A stretch of 64,000 nucleotides of DNA, taken from positions 17,638 through 81,637 of the forward strand of contig JAKLFB010000027.1 in assembly GCA_022711435.1 (NCBI GenBank), given 5' to 3'. Made by a program: the position numbers and the translations under genes. The notes under the pieces are model-generated. The model was not told the DNA's origin. It was given only the letters and a program-made list of their open reading frames with translations, and did not search any database. Origin of the DNA: Verrucomicrobiota bacterium. Lineage in GTDB: Bacteria; Verrucomicrobiota; Verrucomicrobiia; Limisphaerales; UBA1319. Of the stretch, positions 1 through 9,291 are shown piece by piece; the stretch's first letter is position 1; every line of letters starts with the position of its first letter.

Positions 1-85
1 TGCAATTTCCAGATTGACGGGCCGGCTCCTTGAATTATCTTCGTATCCTGATACGTTAATATATCGACTGCACGAACACCGCCCC

Positions 86-1264
86 ATGAGCAAACGACTC
101 ATCTTCTCCTCGGAATCGGTCGGCGAAGGCCACCCCGATAAAGTCTGCGACCTCATCTCGGACTCGGTCCTCGACGCTTGCCTCGCCGATGACCCCCAAA
201 GCCGGGTCGCGTGCGAGTGCTATGCCAAAAGCAATATCGTCGTCGTCGGCGGCGAGATCACCACCCGCGCCCAGCCCGATTACAGCACGATCGTTCGAAG
301 CGCGATCCGCGAGATCGGCTATGTCCACGAAGAGGACGTCTTCCACGCCGACAAGGTGTTCATCATGAACGTGATCACTCGGCAAAGCCCCGATATCGCT
401 CAGGGCGTCGACGCCCGCTCCGCCGTTGGCAAACAAACCGCCGAGCAAGGCGCCGGCGATCAGGGGCTGATGTTCGGTTACGCCTGCCAGGAAACCCCCG
501 AGCTGATGCCCGCCCCCATCATGTTCGCCCACCGGCTCGGGCGCGAGCTCACCCGCATCCGCAAAGCCGGCGTCGTCCGCTGGCTGCGCCCCGACGCCAA
601 AAGCCAGGTCTCCGTCGCCTATGAGGACGGCCAGCCCGTCCGCGTCACCAACGTCGTCGTCTCCACCCAGCACACCCCCGACGTCCGACACCGCACCATC
701 CGCGACTTCATCGTCCGCGAGGTCATCCGAAAGGTCATCCCCGCCGACCTGCTCGATCGGAAGACCGAGTTCTTCGTCAACCCCACTGGCCGGTTCGTGG
801 TCGGCGGGCCCCAGGGCGATACCGGCCTCACCGGGCGAAAGATCATCGTCGACAGCTACGGCGGCATGGGCCGCCACGGCGGCGGCGCATTCAGCGGAAA
901 AGATCCCTCCAAAGTCGATCGCAGCGCCGCCTACATGGGCCGCTATGTCGCCAAGAACATCGTCGCCGCCGGCCTCGCCTCCCGAGCCGAAATCCAGTTC
1001 GCCTATGCCATCGGCTATCCCGATCCCGTCTCCGTCTCCGTCGACACTTTCGGCACGGGCGTCGTCAGCGACGAAGCGATCGCCCGCGGCGTCCAGGAAG
1101 TCTTCAGCTTCAAGCCGGCCCGGATCATCAAGCAGTTGAATCTGCTTCGCCCGATCTTCGCCCGCACGACCAACTACGGCCATTTCGGCAAGACCCGCGA
1201 CCTGGACGTGTTCACCTGGGAGAAAACCGACCGCGTCGATGATCTCCGCAAGGCCTGCCGTTAA
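86..1264 (+). CDS. metK: S-adenosylmethionine synthetase
   Basis: Makes S-adenosylmethionine from ATP and methionine in the cytoplasm. The 392-residue product has the usual family length. It carries the methionine-binding signature GAGDQGLMFGYA near residue 122 and the glycine-rich GGGAFSGKDPSKVDRS loop near residue 265, both hallmarks of MetK. The frame stays open upstream to position 14, but the ATG at 86 begins MSKRLIFSSESVGEGHPDK, the normal MetK N terminus, so it was chosen. ahcY follows 36 bp downstream on the same strand, giving a methyl-cycle operon (SAM supply plus removal of S-adenosylhomocysteine). The 85-base leader contains a small hairpin CGTATC-CT-GATACG but no recognisable SAM or SAH riboswitch. 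Identification is certain; only the leader is unresolved. Confidence 0.97.
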   Translation: MSKRLIFSSESVGEGHPDKVCDLISDSVLDACLADDPQSRVACECYAKSNIVVVGGEITTRAQPDYSTIVRSAIREIGYVHEEDVFHADKVFIMNVITRQSPDIAQGVDARSAVGKQTAEQGAGDQGLMFGYACQETPELMPAPIMFAHRLGRELTRIRKAGVVRWLRPDAKSQVSVAYEDGQPVRVTNVVVSTQHTPDVRHRTIRDFIVREVIRKVIPADLLDRKTEFFVNPTGRFVVGGPQGDTGLTGRKIIVDSYGGMGRHGGGAFSGKDPSKVDRSAAYMGRYVAKNIVAAGLASRAEIQFAYAIGYPDPVSVSVDTFGTGVVSDEAIARGVQEVFSFKPARIIKQLNLLRPIFARTTNYGHFGKTRDLDVFTWEKTDRVDDLRKACR

Positions 1265-1300
1265 CGCCGGCCAACCATCACCCACCCATCTACATCAGCC

Positions 1301-2734
1301 ATGAACGCAACCACCCAGAAAAACAGAGCCCCGGCCGATTACTCCGTCCGCGACATCAAGCTGGCCGAGTGGGGCCGAAAAGAGATCGCTGTCGCCGAAC
1401 ACGAGATGCCCGGGCTCATGGCCGTCCGCACTCGGTACGCCCCTTCCCGCCCGCTCGAGGGCGTCCGCATCACCGGCTCGCTCCACATGACGATCCAGAC
1501 GGCCGTCCTCATCGAGACGCTGCACGAGCTCGGCGCCTCGGTCCGCTGGGCCAGCTGCAACATCTTCTCGACCCAGGACCACGCCGCCGCCGCCATCGCA
1601 GCCCGCGGCATCCCCGTGTTCGCCTGGAAAGGCGAAACCCTTGAGGATTACTGGCAATACACCTACCAGGCGATCAGCCACCCCGGCCAGAAAGGCCCCC
1701 AGCTCGTCGTCGATGACGGCGGCGACGCCACGCTCCTCATCCATAAAGGCTACGAGCTCGAGGAAGGCAGCGACTGGATCCGCACCCCGTCCGCCAGCAA
1801 GGAGGAACAGGTCATCAAGGACCTTCTCCAGAATATCCACCGCGATAATCCTTATCGCTGGCATGAGATCGTCAAGGAATGGCGCGGCGTCTCCGAAGAG
1901 ACCACCACCGGCGTCCACCGGCTCTACAAGATGATGGAGGATGGCCGGCTTCTCGTCCCCGCCATCAATGTCAATGACTCGGTCACCAAGTCCAAATTCG
2001 ACAACCTCTACGGATGCCGCGAATCCCTCGCCGACGGTCTCAAGCGCGCCACCGGCGTCATGATCGCCGGCAAGGTCGCCGTCGTCTGCGGCTACGGCGA
2101 CGTCGGGAAAGGCTCTGCCCATTCGCTGCGCGGCTTCGGCGCCCGCGTGATCGTCACCGAGGTCGATCCCATCAACGCCCTCCAGGCCGCCATGGAGGGC
2201 TTCGAGGTCACCACCATCGAGGAAACCCTCGGCCTTGCCGACGTCTACGTCACCTGCACCGGCAACTGCGAAGTCATCACCCTCGAGCACATCCTCCAGA
2301 TGAAGGATCAGGCGATCGTCTGCAACATCGGCCATTTCGACAACGAGATCCAGGTCGATCGCCTCAACGCCGCCCCCGGTGTCCGCAAGCTCAACATCAA
2401 ACCCCAGGTCGATCAATACACCCTCCCCGATAACCGCCAAATCTACCTCCTCGCCGAAGGACGCCTCGTCAACCTCGGCTGCGCCGCCGGACACCCCAGC
2501 TTCGTGATGTCGAATTCCTTCTCCAACCAGGTCATGGCTCAGCTGGACCTCTGGAACAATCGCGCCTCCTATTCCCCCGGCGTCTACCGCCTCCCGAAAA
2601 AATTGGACGAGGAAGTCGCCCGCCTTCACCTCGAGCGCATCGGCGTCAAGCTCACCCGCCTCAGCCCCAAACAGGCTGCATACCTCGGCGTCCCTGTCGA
2701 TGGCCCCTACAAATCGGAACACTATCGTTACTGA
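1301..2734 (+). CDS. ahcY: Adenosylhomocysteinase (SAH hydrolase)
   Basis: Hydrolyses S-adenosylhomocysteine to adenosine and homocysteine, relieving product inhibition of methyltransferases. The protein has 477 residues, the long bacterial form. Visible marks are DDGGDATLLIHKG in the catalytic domain, the NAD-binding glycine motif GYGDVGKG near residue 264, the NIGHFDNEI segment, and the C-terminal YRY that closes over the cofactor of the neighbouring subunit. It lies 36 bp after metK. Its last 35 bases overlap the likely start of the following phospholipase gene, which suggests coupled translation. Nothing in the sequence looks damaged. Confidence 0.97.
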   Translation: MNATTQKNRAPADYSVRDIKLAEWGRKEIAVAEHEMPGLMAVRTRYAPSRPLEGVRITGSLHMTIQTAVLIETLHELGASVRWASCNIFSTQDHAAAAIAARGIPVFAWKGETLEDYWQYTYQAISHPGQKGPQLVVDDGGDATLLIHKGYELEEGSDWIRTPSASKEEQVIKDLLQNIHRDNPYRWHEIVKEWRGVSEETTTGVHRLYKMMEDGRLLVPAINVNDSVTKSKFDNLYGCRESLADGLKRATGVMIAGKVAVVCGYGDVGKGSAHSLRGFGARVIVTEVDPINALQAAMEGFEVTTIEETLGLADVYVTCTGNCEVITLEHILQMKDQAIVCNIGHFDNEIQVDRLNAAPGVRKLNIKPQVDQYTLPDNRQIYLLAEGRLVNLGCAAGHPSFVMSNSFSNQVMAQLDLWNNRASYSPGVYRLPKKLDEEVARLHLERIGVKLTRLSPKQAAYLGVPVDGPYKSEHYRY

Positions 2735-3644
2735 GCGCCTCAATACCCTGAGGCTCAGCCTCCTGATGTGCAGCATGATCGCCTCGGCGAACATGCCCGC
2801 CCAGGATTTTGCCTCGGGGGATTCCTTGCTTGCCGACCCAGACAAGACACCTCCAGCCGCCATCCCCAATCCAGCCATCCCCACGCCTCCGCCCGAAGCC
2901 AGCCCCGACCCTCAGCAGTTCTTCAAAGACCACTTCTTCGGCTACGAACCGTTCTATTTCATCGCAGGACCCGAGTCGCCCAACGCCCGATTCCAAATCA
3001 GCCTCCGCTACCAGTTGCTCAATAATGAAGGATCCCTTGCCCACCATGTCCCTCCATTGAAGGGCCTCAACCTCGCCTACACCCAAACGTCGCTCTGGGA
3101 CTGGAATGCGGCATCCAAACCTTTCTTCGATAGCAGCTACATGCCCGAGCTGATGTTCCTTTGGCCGCGCGTGGATCGAGGCCGCTGGAGCCCTCGCGTC
3201 CGCCTGGACCTCCAAACCGCTTTCCTCCACGAATCCAACGGAAAGTCCGGCCTCGACTCCCGCAGCCTCAACATGCTCTACCTCCGCCCCACCCTCACCC
3301 TTGGAAACCAGGATCGATTCCATCTCACTCTCTCGCCGCGCCTCGGGTGCTACGTGGGCGGGCTCGTGGATAATCCGGATCTCCCCGACTATCGCGGCTA
3401 TGCCGACCTCCGCGCTTCTGCTGGCTGGACGCGCAGCATCCAATTGGCGGCCACGGCCCGTCTCGGGGATAGCTTCGACCGCGGCAGCCTCCAGTTGGAC
3501 CTCACCTACCCGCTGTCCGAATTGTTCTCCGGCAGCCTCAGCATCTTCCTCCACGCCCAATACTTCACTGGCTATGGCGAAAGCTTCCTCCTCTATAACC
3601 AGACCAGCGACGCATTCCGCGTCGGATTCAGCATCTACCGATAA
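2700..3644 (+). CDS. pldA: Outer membrane phospholipase A (OMPLA-like)
   Basis: Likely a beta-barrel phospholipase of the outer membrane. The decisive motif is HESNG at residues 177-181: in OMPLA the His and Ser of this motif are catalytic. Before it lies a YTQxSxWDW strand (LAYTQTSLWDW), and the C-terminal part is made of alternating amphipathic strands ending in an aromatic/arginine residue, as in porin-like barrels. A hydrophobic stretch in the first 35 residues, ending near ANMPAQ, fits a signal peptide. The start overlaps ahcY by 35 bases in another frame; the next in-frame ATG at 2766 would keep only a short signal core and is less likely. The metK-ahcY-pldA order is seen here, but its functional meaning is not obvious. 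The length, 314 residues, is close to that of family members. Confidence 0.85.
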   Translation: MAPTNRNTIVTERLNTLRLSLLMCSMIASANMPAQDFASGDSLLADPDKTPPAAIPNPAIPTPPPEASPDPQQFFKDHFFGYEPFYFIAGPESPNARFQISLRYQLLNNEGSLAHHVPPLKGLNLAYTQTSLWDWNAASKPFFDSSYMPELMFLWPRVDRGRWSPRVRLDLQTAFLHESNGKSGLDSRSLNMLYLRPTLTLGNQDRFHLTLSPRLGCYVGGLVDNPDLPDYRGYADLRASAGWTRSIQLAATARLGDSFDRGSLQLDLTYPLSELFSGSLSIFLHAQYFTGYGESFLLYNQTSDAFRVGFSIYR

Positions 3645-3649
3645 TCCCC

Positions 3650-4024
3650 CTACCGGCTCCCCTTCGATAGCTCGTGCCCGGAAACCGAGCACTTCGGCGC
3701 CTCGCCCACGGTCGTCACCGAATAGGTCCCACCCCCAGGACACTTCACATCGGTGTTGATCAATCCCTGGATCTGCTTGTCCGCACCGCCCGAGATGTCC
3801 GTGATCTGCACAGCGTCATCCGGCCCCTTCTTCTCCTCGAGCGACCAAAGCTGGATCGCACCCTCGATCTTCTGCAGGGTCGCAATGCACGCGTTCTTCT
3901 GAGCCGTGGTGATGTTCTTCCGAACGTTCTGAATCAGCGTGGCGGCCAGAATGCCGATGATGGCCACCACGATCATGATCTCCACCAGCGTGAATCCCGA
4001 TTGCCGCTTGATCTTAATGCGCAT
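3650..4024 (-). CDS. Type II secretion / type IV pilin-like pseudopilin
   Basis: A 124-residue pseudopilin. The N terminus MRIKIKRQSG-FTLVEIMIVVAIIGIL is a class III prepilin signal: a basic leader ending in Gly, then Phe, Glu at mature position 5, and a hydrophobic helix of about 20 residues. The C-terminal part has two cysteines (CPGGGTY and PKCSVSG) that could form the disulfide loop of short pilins. The protein stands alone, convergent with pldA and only 5 bases from its stop, away from the pilin operon at 45-48.5 kb. It could be a substrate-like pilin or a GspG/GspH-type component; the sequence does not decide. Confidence 0.8.
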   Translation of the reverse strand: MRIKIKRQSGFTLVEIMIVVAIIGILAATLIQNVRKNITTAQKNACIATLQKIEGAIQLWSLEEKKGPDDAVQITDISGGADKQIQGLINTDVKCPGGGTYSVTTVGEAPKCSVSGHELSKGSR

Positions 4025-4064
4025 ACTCCGATCCTATCGCTCAGCCCAATCCTCGTCGATCTAG

Positions 4065-4089
4065 AAAAAAGCCCGGGCCGGCCAGCCCG
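4065..4089 (-). terminator. Candidate rho-independent terminator
   Basis: On the minus strand a short stem CGGGC / GCCCG (loop of six) is followed by GGC and six T residues. It sits about 55 bp past the stop of the Gfo/Idh gene and would end that minus-strand operon. The stem is only 5 bp, so this is moderate support. Confidence 0.45.
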
Positions 4090-4143
4090 TTCCTTCTTCA
4101 ACACCAGCCGGCGCCCGGAGTTGCCGCCTGCCCCCGCCCCAGC

Positions 4144-5586
4144 TCAAACCTGCTCCGGAACAACAAACGGATCGCGATACTCGCGACGCAGCAACCGGTT
4201 CGCCTCCGCGTTCCCGACAAATCTCTCGGTCTTGGGATCCATCCTCAAGAACAGCCCCATCGTGGGCAAAAACGCCTCGAGATCGACCTCGTTCGCCTGC
4301 AAGTGCTCATACGCCCGTTCGCACGCCTCCATCGCATCCGAGTCCGCTTGCACCAAATCCCGCACCTCCTCCGGCGCCACCTGCTTGCCCAGCCGATACG
4401 AGATGTTGCCGGTGTGGCACAGCGCGCTCGACAGGTGCCCCTGCTCGATGTCCGCGTTCAGTCCCTCCCATTTCCGGCTGCGGACCGCCTGGATGAAATT
4501 CTCGAAATGGTTGCCCTCGCCTTCGAATGTTCGAATCAGCTTGCCGTCCAGGTCGTAGGCCGCCGAGTTCGCGTATCCAGGGATCACCAAGTAGCCCTTT
4601 TCGCAATGCACCACCACCCCAATGCTGGCCCCCAGGTAGCTGTCCATCTTCTCGATCCCCCTGCTCCCCGGCAGCCCGCGCACCTCGAACACGAGCTGCA
4701 CGTCGCCGAAATCGTGAAATACGATCTGCGTGTTCGGCGTCTCCCCGTCATCAACGTAGCCGAACCGCCCCCCGACACTGAACACTCTCGATGACAATCG
4801 ATCCACCCCCAGCGCCCACCGCCCCAGATCCATCTGGTGGATCCCCTGGTTCCCCAAATCCCCGCAGCCCGTCGGCCATACCCAATGCCAGTCGTAATGC
4901 AGGTTCTTCCGGCGCAGCGGCCCCATGGGCGCCGGCCCCGTCCACAAATTGTAGTCCACCGACACCGGCACCGGCTGCGCACCCTCCGTCTTGCCGATGC
5001 TCGCCCGGCGCTTGTAGCAAAGCCCTCGCGCCAGCCTCGCCTTCCCCAAACCGCCGCTCCGGACGAACTGAACCCCCTCATACACGCCTGGATTCGATCG
5101 GCACTGCGTCCCCGTCTGCACAATCCGCTTGTACTTTCGGGCCGCCTGAACCACCTGGCGCCCCTCCCACACGTTGTGCGATACCGGCTTCTCGACGTAG
5201 ACATCTTTCCCCGCCTGGCACGCCCACACCGATATCAGCGAGTGCCAATGGTTCGGTGAGGCGGTGCTGATGGCGTCGATCTCCGGATTCTCGAGCAGCT
5301 TCCGCACATCCGTGTAGGTCGCCACGGCCGACCCCCCCTTGCCAAGCTGTGCCGCCTCCCGCGCCAACACATCCCGGTCCACGTCGCACAAGGCCGCCAG
5401 CCGCACCCCCTTCAATCCCCGAAAACTCGCGATGTGCCCCCGGCCCTGGGAGTTGAATCCCACCACAGCCACCCGGACGTCATCGTTGGCGCCGATGACT
5501 CGCGCCCATGTCCGAGTCGGCAGGCTCGCCGAAGCCGCCAATGCCAACGAGCTCTTCAGAAAACTGCGCCGCGTAATCGTGTTCAT
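4144..5586 (-). CDS. Gfo/Idh/MocA family oxidoreductase, Tat-exported
   Basis: A 480-residue NAD(P)-dependent sugar dehydrogenase-like protein. The start at 5586 gives MNTITRRSFLKSSLALAAS, a twin-arginine signal (TRRSFLK) followed by a hydrophobic core and an ARVIGA cleavage region; the longer upstream frame would bury it. The Rossmann segment VRVAVVGFNSQGRG replaces the standard GxGxxG with GFNSQG, which is usual in this periplasmic subgroup. The family's EKP motif is present (DVYVEKPVSHN). Proteins of this kind are abundant in planctomycetes and verrucomicrobia and are thought to oxidise or interconvert sugars in the periplasm; the substrate is unknown. It is 52 bp downstream of the PmoA-like gene, with which it likely forms an operon. 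Confidence 0.9.
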   Translation of the reverse strand: MNTITRRSFLKSSLALAASASLPTRTWARVIGANDDVRVAVVGFNSQGRGHIASFRGLKGVRLAALCDVDRDVLAREAAQLGKGGSAVATYTDVRKLLENPEIDAISTASPNHWHSLISVWACQAGKDVYVEKPVSHNVWEGRQVVQAARKYKRIVQTGTQCRSNPGVYEGVQFVRSGGLGKARLARGLCYKRRASIGKTEGAQPVPVSVDYNLWTGPAPMGPLRRKNLHYDWHWVWPTGCGDLGNQGIHQMDLGRWALGVDRLSSRVFSVGGRFGYVDDGETPNTQIVFHDFGDVQLVFEVRGLPGSRGIEKMDSYLGASIGVVVHCEKGYLVIPGYANSAAYDLDGKLIRTFEGEGNHFENFIQAVRSRKWEGLNADIEQGHLSSALCHTGNISYRLGKQVAPEEVRDLVQADSDAMEACERAYEHLQANEVDLEAFLPTMGLFLRMDPKTERFVGNAEANRLLRREYRDPFVVPEQV

Positions 5587-5638
5587 TCTCCCAATCCCCT
5601 TTCCATTCGCTGCCATGCCGAGATTGCCTCCGAGACGG

Positions 5639-6628
5639 TCATCGGGCCGCACTCGCCCCTGCGTATTCCCGATACCGCTCCGCCACCCGCGCCTGCTTCT
5701 CGTCCCCCAATGTGAACAGGAAACGATACCGGAATGTCACGCTCTGGCCCGCCGGCACCTTCAGGTCGCCCGCCCCCGCCGGCTTCTTCTCGAAATCGTG
5801 AATCCCAAATGGATTCACCGCAAACAGCCCGTAATCGCGCACATGCCACCAGGTCGGATGCCGCGGGTTCCGGGGATGGTCGAACACGGCCACACCCACT
5901 GTCTTCCCCTGGACCGGACCGTAATAGTAGCACCAGGCGGCACGCTTGCCCCACGTCTGGCCGTCCCGCACGCCCTCGCTGTTCACAATGTTCCCCTTGC
6001 CCACCGCCCCCTTCAGACGCATGGTCTCTGCCAGCCGAATCGCCATCGACCCCTCCTTGGTGTCCCCAAACGTCAGGTCCCCCTGCGACGCGTGCATCAC
6101 GATCTCGAAATCGATGATTCGATCCGCACCGTCCGCCCGAATCGTCATCGTCCGATCCTCCGTGCACACCAGCTTGCCATCCGGCCCCACCCAGTCGTTC
6201 CGGGTGCCGATCACCCCCGCCGCATCCCCCGACTTGATCGTCGTGAACTCCCGATGCACGATCCGCCCTTTCCCCGCACCGTCCGCCCAGAAATCCACGC
6301 CGTTCACGGCGCCGTGCGTGAACCAGAGCGACTTGTGGTGCGGGTGATCCCGGGCTTCGTCCGGCGCTTCCTTCATCGGCCAGTTCCTCGTCATGGGCAG
6401 TCCGCCCGGACCCAGAACAGGATAGAAATACGGCCGCGGCACGTCCCGATACCAATACTCGGTGAAGGCGCGCCCCCCCACCTCAACCTGCAGCGTCGTG
6501 CCGGATTCGCGAATCTGCACGCCATCCGCCGCTCGAGCAGGATCCGCAGCAATCCCCGCCAGCATTCCCACGCACACAGCCAGCGTCAATCCGCCGGCCC
6601 AACGGGCATATCTCGATTCCTGGAACAT
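5639..6628 (-). CDS. PmoA-like (DUF6807) secreted protein
   Basis: A 329-residue protein with a clear Sec signal peptide: a basic start, hydrophobic residues about 12-30 and a PARAADG cleavage region. The mature part contains YWYRDVPRPYFYPVLGPGG and a DHPHHKSLWFTHGAVNG segment, both typical of the family annotated as methane oxygenase PmoA or DUF6807. That name is historical; there is no evidence that these proteins oxidise methane, and they usually sit in sugar-utilisation clusters. It is the first gene of a two-gene minus-strand unit with the Gfo/Idh protein downstream. The conserved histidines suggest metal or sugar binding, which is inference. Confidence 0.8.
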   Translation of the reverse strand: MFQESRYARWAGGLTLAVCVGMLAGIAADPARAADGVQIRESGTTLQVEVGGRAFTEYWYRDVPRPYFYPVLGPGGLPMTRNWPMKEAPDEARDHPHHKSLWFTHGAVNGVDFWADGAGKGRIVHREFTTIKSGDAAGVIGTRNDWVGPDGKLVCTEDRTMTIRADGADRIIDFEIVMHASQGDLTFGDTKEGSMAIRLAETMRLKGAVGKGNIVNSEGVRDGQTWGKRAAWCYYYGPVQGKTVGVAVFDHPRNPRHPTWWHVRDYGLFAVNPFGIHDFEKKPAGAGDLKVPAGQSVTFRYRFLFTLGDEKQARVAERYREYAGASAAR

Positions 6629-6726
6629 GATTCAAACCTAGATGTTCCGACGGATCACGGTCAATAAAATTCAAAACACGGGCCGTTTGGGTTTGCCGCC
6701 TGGCCTTAAAACCGGTTCAATCGGAC

Positions 6727-8037
6727 GTGGACGAAGCCGCCTCCACTCGCATGAAAGACCGCCCGCTTCACGCAGGATCCGCCCTCGCCCGGCGCCTGGC
6801 CGATCCGCCCATCTCCTGGCTGATGCAGCGTGCGCTCGATCAGCCAAGCCTCATCTCGCTCGCCGCCGGATTCACGGATGCCGAATCGTTGCCCATCGAT
6901 GACGTCCGCTCTCTGGCCAGCCAGTTGCTCCGCTCTCCCGCCTCCGGCCGGCCAGCCCTCCAATACGGCTCCACCCCCGGAGACCCCGATCTCCGACGCC
7001 TGACCGCCCAGCGCCTCCGTCGCCTCGACGCAGCCCTCGCCGCACCCGAGTCGGTCTATGACCCCAACCGCCTCCTGATCACCCATGGCTCTCAGCAGAT
7101 GCTCTCCATGGCCGCCCAATGCCTGTGCGATCCCGGCGATATCGTCCTGGTCGAAGACCCCACCTACTTCGTCTTCCTCGGCCTGGCCCAGGCCCTCGAT
7201 ATCCGCTGCCTCGGCATCCGCCTCACCCCTCATGGACTCGATCCCGCCCACCTCGACCAAGTCCTCCGCCGGCTCCACCGCTCCGGCGAACTCCCCCGGG
7301 TCAAGTGGGTCTATTCCATCGGCTATTACCAAAACCCAACCGGCGCCACCCTCGCCTTCGCGGCCAAATCCGAGGCCCTTCAACTCCTCCGCCATCACGA
7401 GCGCAAAGCCGGCCATCCGCTCTTCTGGCTCGAAGACGCCGCGTATCGCGAAATGCGCTTCACGGGCGAGGATGTCCCGTCTTCCATCGCCGTTCCCGGC
7501 GCTGCCGATCGCGTGATCTATGTCGGCACTTACACCAAACCCTTCGCCACCGGCTTGCGGGTCGGCTTCGGCCTCCTCCCTCCATCGATCTACCCCGCTT
7601 TCCGCCACTGGAAAGGCCATTGCGATTTCGGCACCGCCACCTTCCTCCAGGCGCTCTTGCGCGACGCCATCGCCTCCGGCCGCTACGACCGCCACCTGCC
7701 CCGCCTCCAGGCCCGCTACGCCGCCAAAGCCCGCGCCGCAACCAGCGCCCTGCGCGCTTGCGTCCCCCCCGCCATCCGTTACGCCGAACCGCAGGGCGGC
7801 ATGTACCTCTGGCTGCGCCTCCCTCCTTCATCGAGCACCAGCCGGCGTTCCCGCATCTTCCGCGACGCGCTTGCCCAAGGCGTCCTTTATGTGCCCGGAG
7901 ACCTCTGCTACGCCGACGATCCGTCGCGCCGCCGCCCCCGGCATGAAATCCGCCTCAGCTATGGCAACGCCACCGAACAGGAGATCCGCGAGGGTGTCGC
8001 CCGATTGGGCAAAGTGTTCCAGAAGGCATTGGCTTGA
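6727..8037 (+). CDS. PLP-dependent aminotransferase, class I/II (2-aminoadipate-type)
   Basis: A fold-type I aminotransferase of about 430 residues resembling LysN/2-aminoadipate transaminase and the catalytic part of MocR regulators, but without a winged-helix domain. The PLP lysine is K271 in TYTKPFATGLRVGF. Other family marks are LLITHGSQQMLSMAAQCL, the EDPTYF motif, YYQNPTGATL and the C-terminal arginine region HEIRLSYGN. The frame opens with a GTG at 6727; an ATG at 6751 is an equally good start and neither has a clear ribosome-binding site. It converges with lysC (33 bp between stops). A role in lysine or aromatic amino-acid metabolism is possible but not shown. Confidence 0.85.
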   Translation: MDEAASTRMKDRPLHAGSALARRLADPPISWLMQRALDQPSLISLAAGFTDAESLPIDDVRSLASQLLRSPASGRPALQYGSTPGDPDLRRLTAQRLRRLDAALAAPESVYDPNRLLITHGSQQMLSMAAQCLCDPGDIVLVEDPTYFVFLGLAQALDIRCLGIRLTPHGLDPAHLDQVLRRLHRSGELPRVKWVYSIGYYQNPTGATLAFAAKSEALQLLRHHERKAGHPLFWLEDAAYREMRFTGEDVPSSIAVPGAADRVIYVGTYTKPFATGLRVGFGLLPPSIYPAFRHWKGHCDFGTATFLQALLRDAIASGRYDRHLPRLQARYAAKARAATSALRACVPPAIRYAEPQGGMYLWLRLPPSSSTSRRSRIFRDALAQGVLYVPGDLCYADDPSRRRPRHEIRLSYGNATEQEIREGVARLGKVFQKALA

Positions 8038-8070
8038 GCCGCGGACGCTTCGCCGCATCCGGCCCTCGGG

Positions 8071-9291
8071 TCACTTGGACAGGAACTCCGCGTGGATGGC
8101 TCGCAGCGCCGCCTCGCCCTTGGCCAGCTCCACCACCACCGAGATCTTGATCTCGCTGGTCGATATCATCTCGATGTTGATACCGTTTTGGGCCAGGGTG
8201 TCGAACATCTTCGCCGCCACACCCGGCTGGCTGCGCATCCCCACCCCCACGATCGAAAGCTTCCCGATCTTCTCGTCCGCCAGCACGTCCCGGAACCCGA
8301 CCTCGGACCGCAATCCATCGATCACCTTCCGCGCCTTCAGCAGGTCCGCCTTGTCCACCGTGAACGACAGGTCCGTCGCCGGCGGCTGCGTCCCGTGGCT
8401 GATGTTCTGCACGATCATGTCCACGTTGATCGCGCCGTCCGCCAGCGCCTTGAATACTCGGGCCGCCATCCCCGGACGATCCGGCACTCCGATCAGGGTG
8501 ATCTTCGCCTGATTCCTGTCGAGCGTCACCCCCCGAATCACGACCCCTTCCATGCTCTTGGTTTCCTCTTTCACGATGGTTCCAGGATTGTCGTTGAGAC
8601 TTGACCGCACTTCGAACACCACGCCGAATTTCTTCGCAAATTCCACCGAGCGCGACTGCATCACCTTCGCCCCCAGGCTCGCCAGCTCGAGCATCTCGTC
8701 ATAGGATATCTCCGCCAGCTTTCGCGCATCCGGCGCCAGCCGCGGATCCGCCGTATACACCCCGTCCACATCCGTGTAAATCTGGCACAAATCCGCCTTC
8801 AGCGCCGCCGCCAGCGCAATCGCCGTCAGATCCGATCCCCCGCGGCCCAGGGTCGTGATCTGCCCCTGCGGCGTTTGCCCCTGAAATCCCGCCACAATCA
8901 CGACGCTCCCCCCATCCAGCAGCTCGTGCACCGCTTTCGGCGTGATGTTCATGATCTTCGCCTTCGTGTGCACGCCGTCCGTCGTGATCCCCGCCTGCGC
9001 ACCCGTCAGCGATATCGCCGGCACCCCCAGCGCATGCATCGCCATCGCCGTCAACGCGATCGTCGTCTGCTCCCCCGTCGCCAGCAGCATGTCCATCTCC
9101 CGCTCGTTCGGCAGCGGCATGATCTCCTTCGCCAGCTTGATCAGCGAGTCCGTCACCCCGCTCATCGCGGAAACGACCACCACCAGCTGATCCCCCCGCT
9201 GCCGATACCCCGCCACCCGCGCGGCAACATGCCGGATCCGTTCGGTGTTCGCCACCGACGTTCCGCCGTATTTTTGCACAATCAGCGCCAT
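8071..9291 (-). CDS. lysC: Aspartate kinase
   Basis: Phosphorylates aspartate, the first step to lysine, threonine and methionine. The 406-residue protein begins MALIVQKYGGTSVAN, the canonical kinase start. It continues with the catalytic domain (TLGRGGSDLTAIALAAAL and YTDVDGVYTADPR) to about residue 240, then two ACT regulatory domains of the monofunctional class (IGVPDRPGMAARVF and the final SIVGVGMRSQPGVAAKMF). Length and domain order match feedback-inhibited LysC. No dehydrogenase fusion is present. It appears to be transcribed alone. Confidence 0.96.
   Translation of the reverse strand: MALIVQKYGGTSVANTERIRHVAARVAGYRQRGDQLVVVVSAMSGVTDSLIKLAKEIMPLPNEREMDMLLATGEQTTIALTAMAMHALGVPAISLTGAQAGITTDGVHTKAKIMNITPKAVHELLDGGSVVIVAGFQGQTPQGQITTLGRGGSDLTAIALAAALKADLCQIYTDVDGVYTADPRLAPDARKLAEISYDEMLELASLGAKVMQSRSVEFAKKFGVVFEVRSSLNDNPGTIVKEETKSMEGVVIRGVTLDRNQAKITLIGVPDRPGMAARVFKALADGAINVDMIVQNISHGTQPPATDLSFTVDKADLLKARKVIDGLRSEVGFRDVLADEKIGKLSIVGVGMRSQPGVAAKMFDTLAQNGINIEMISTSEIKISVVVELAKGEAALRAIHAEFLSK

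Noticed and set aside
1..85. SAM or SAH riboswitch before metK
   Set aside because: Only one 6 bp hairpin is visible and no conserved core of known SAM or SAH classes fits in the 85 bases.
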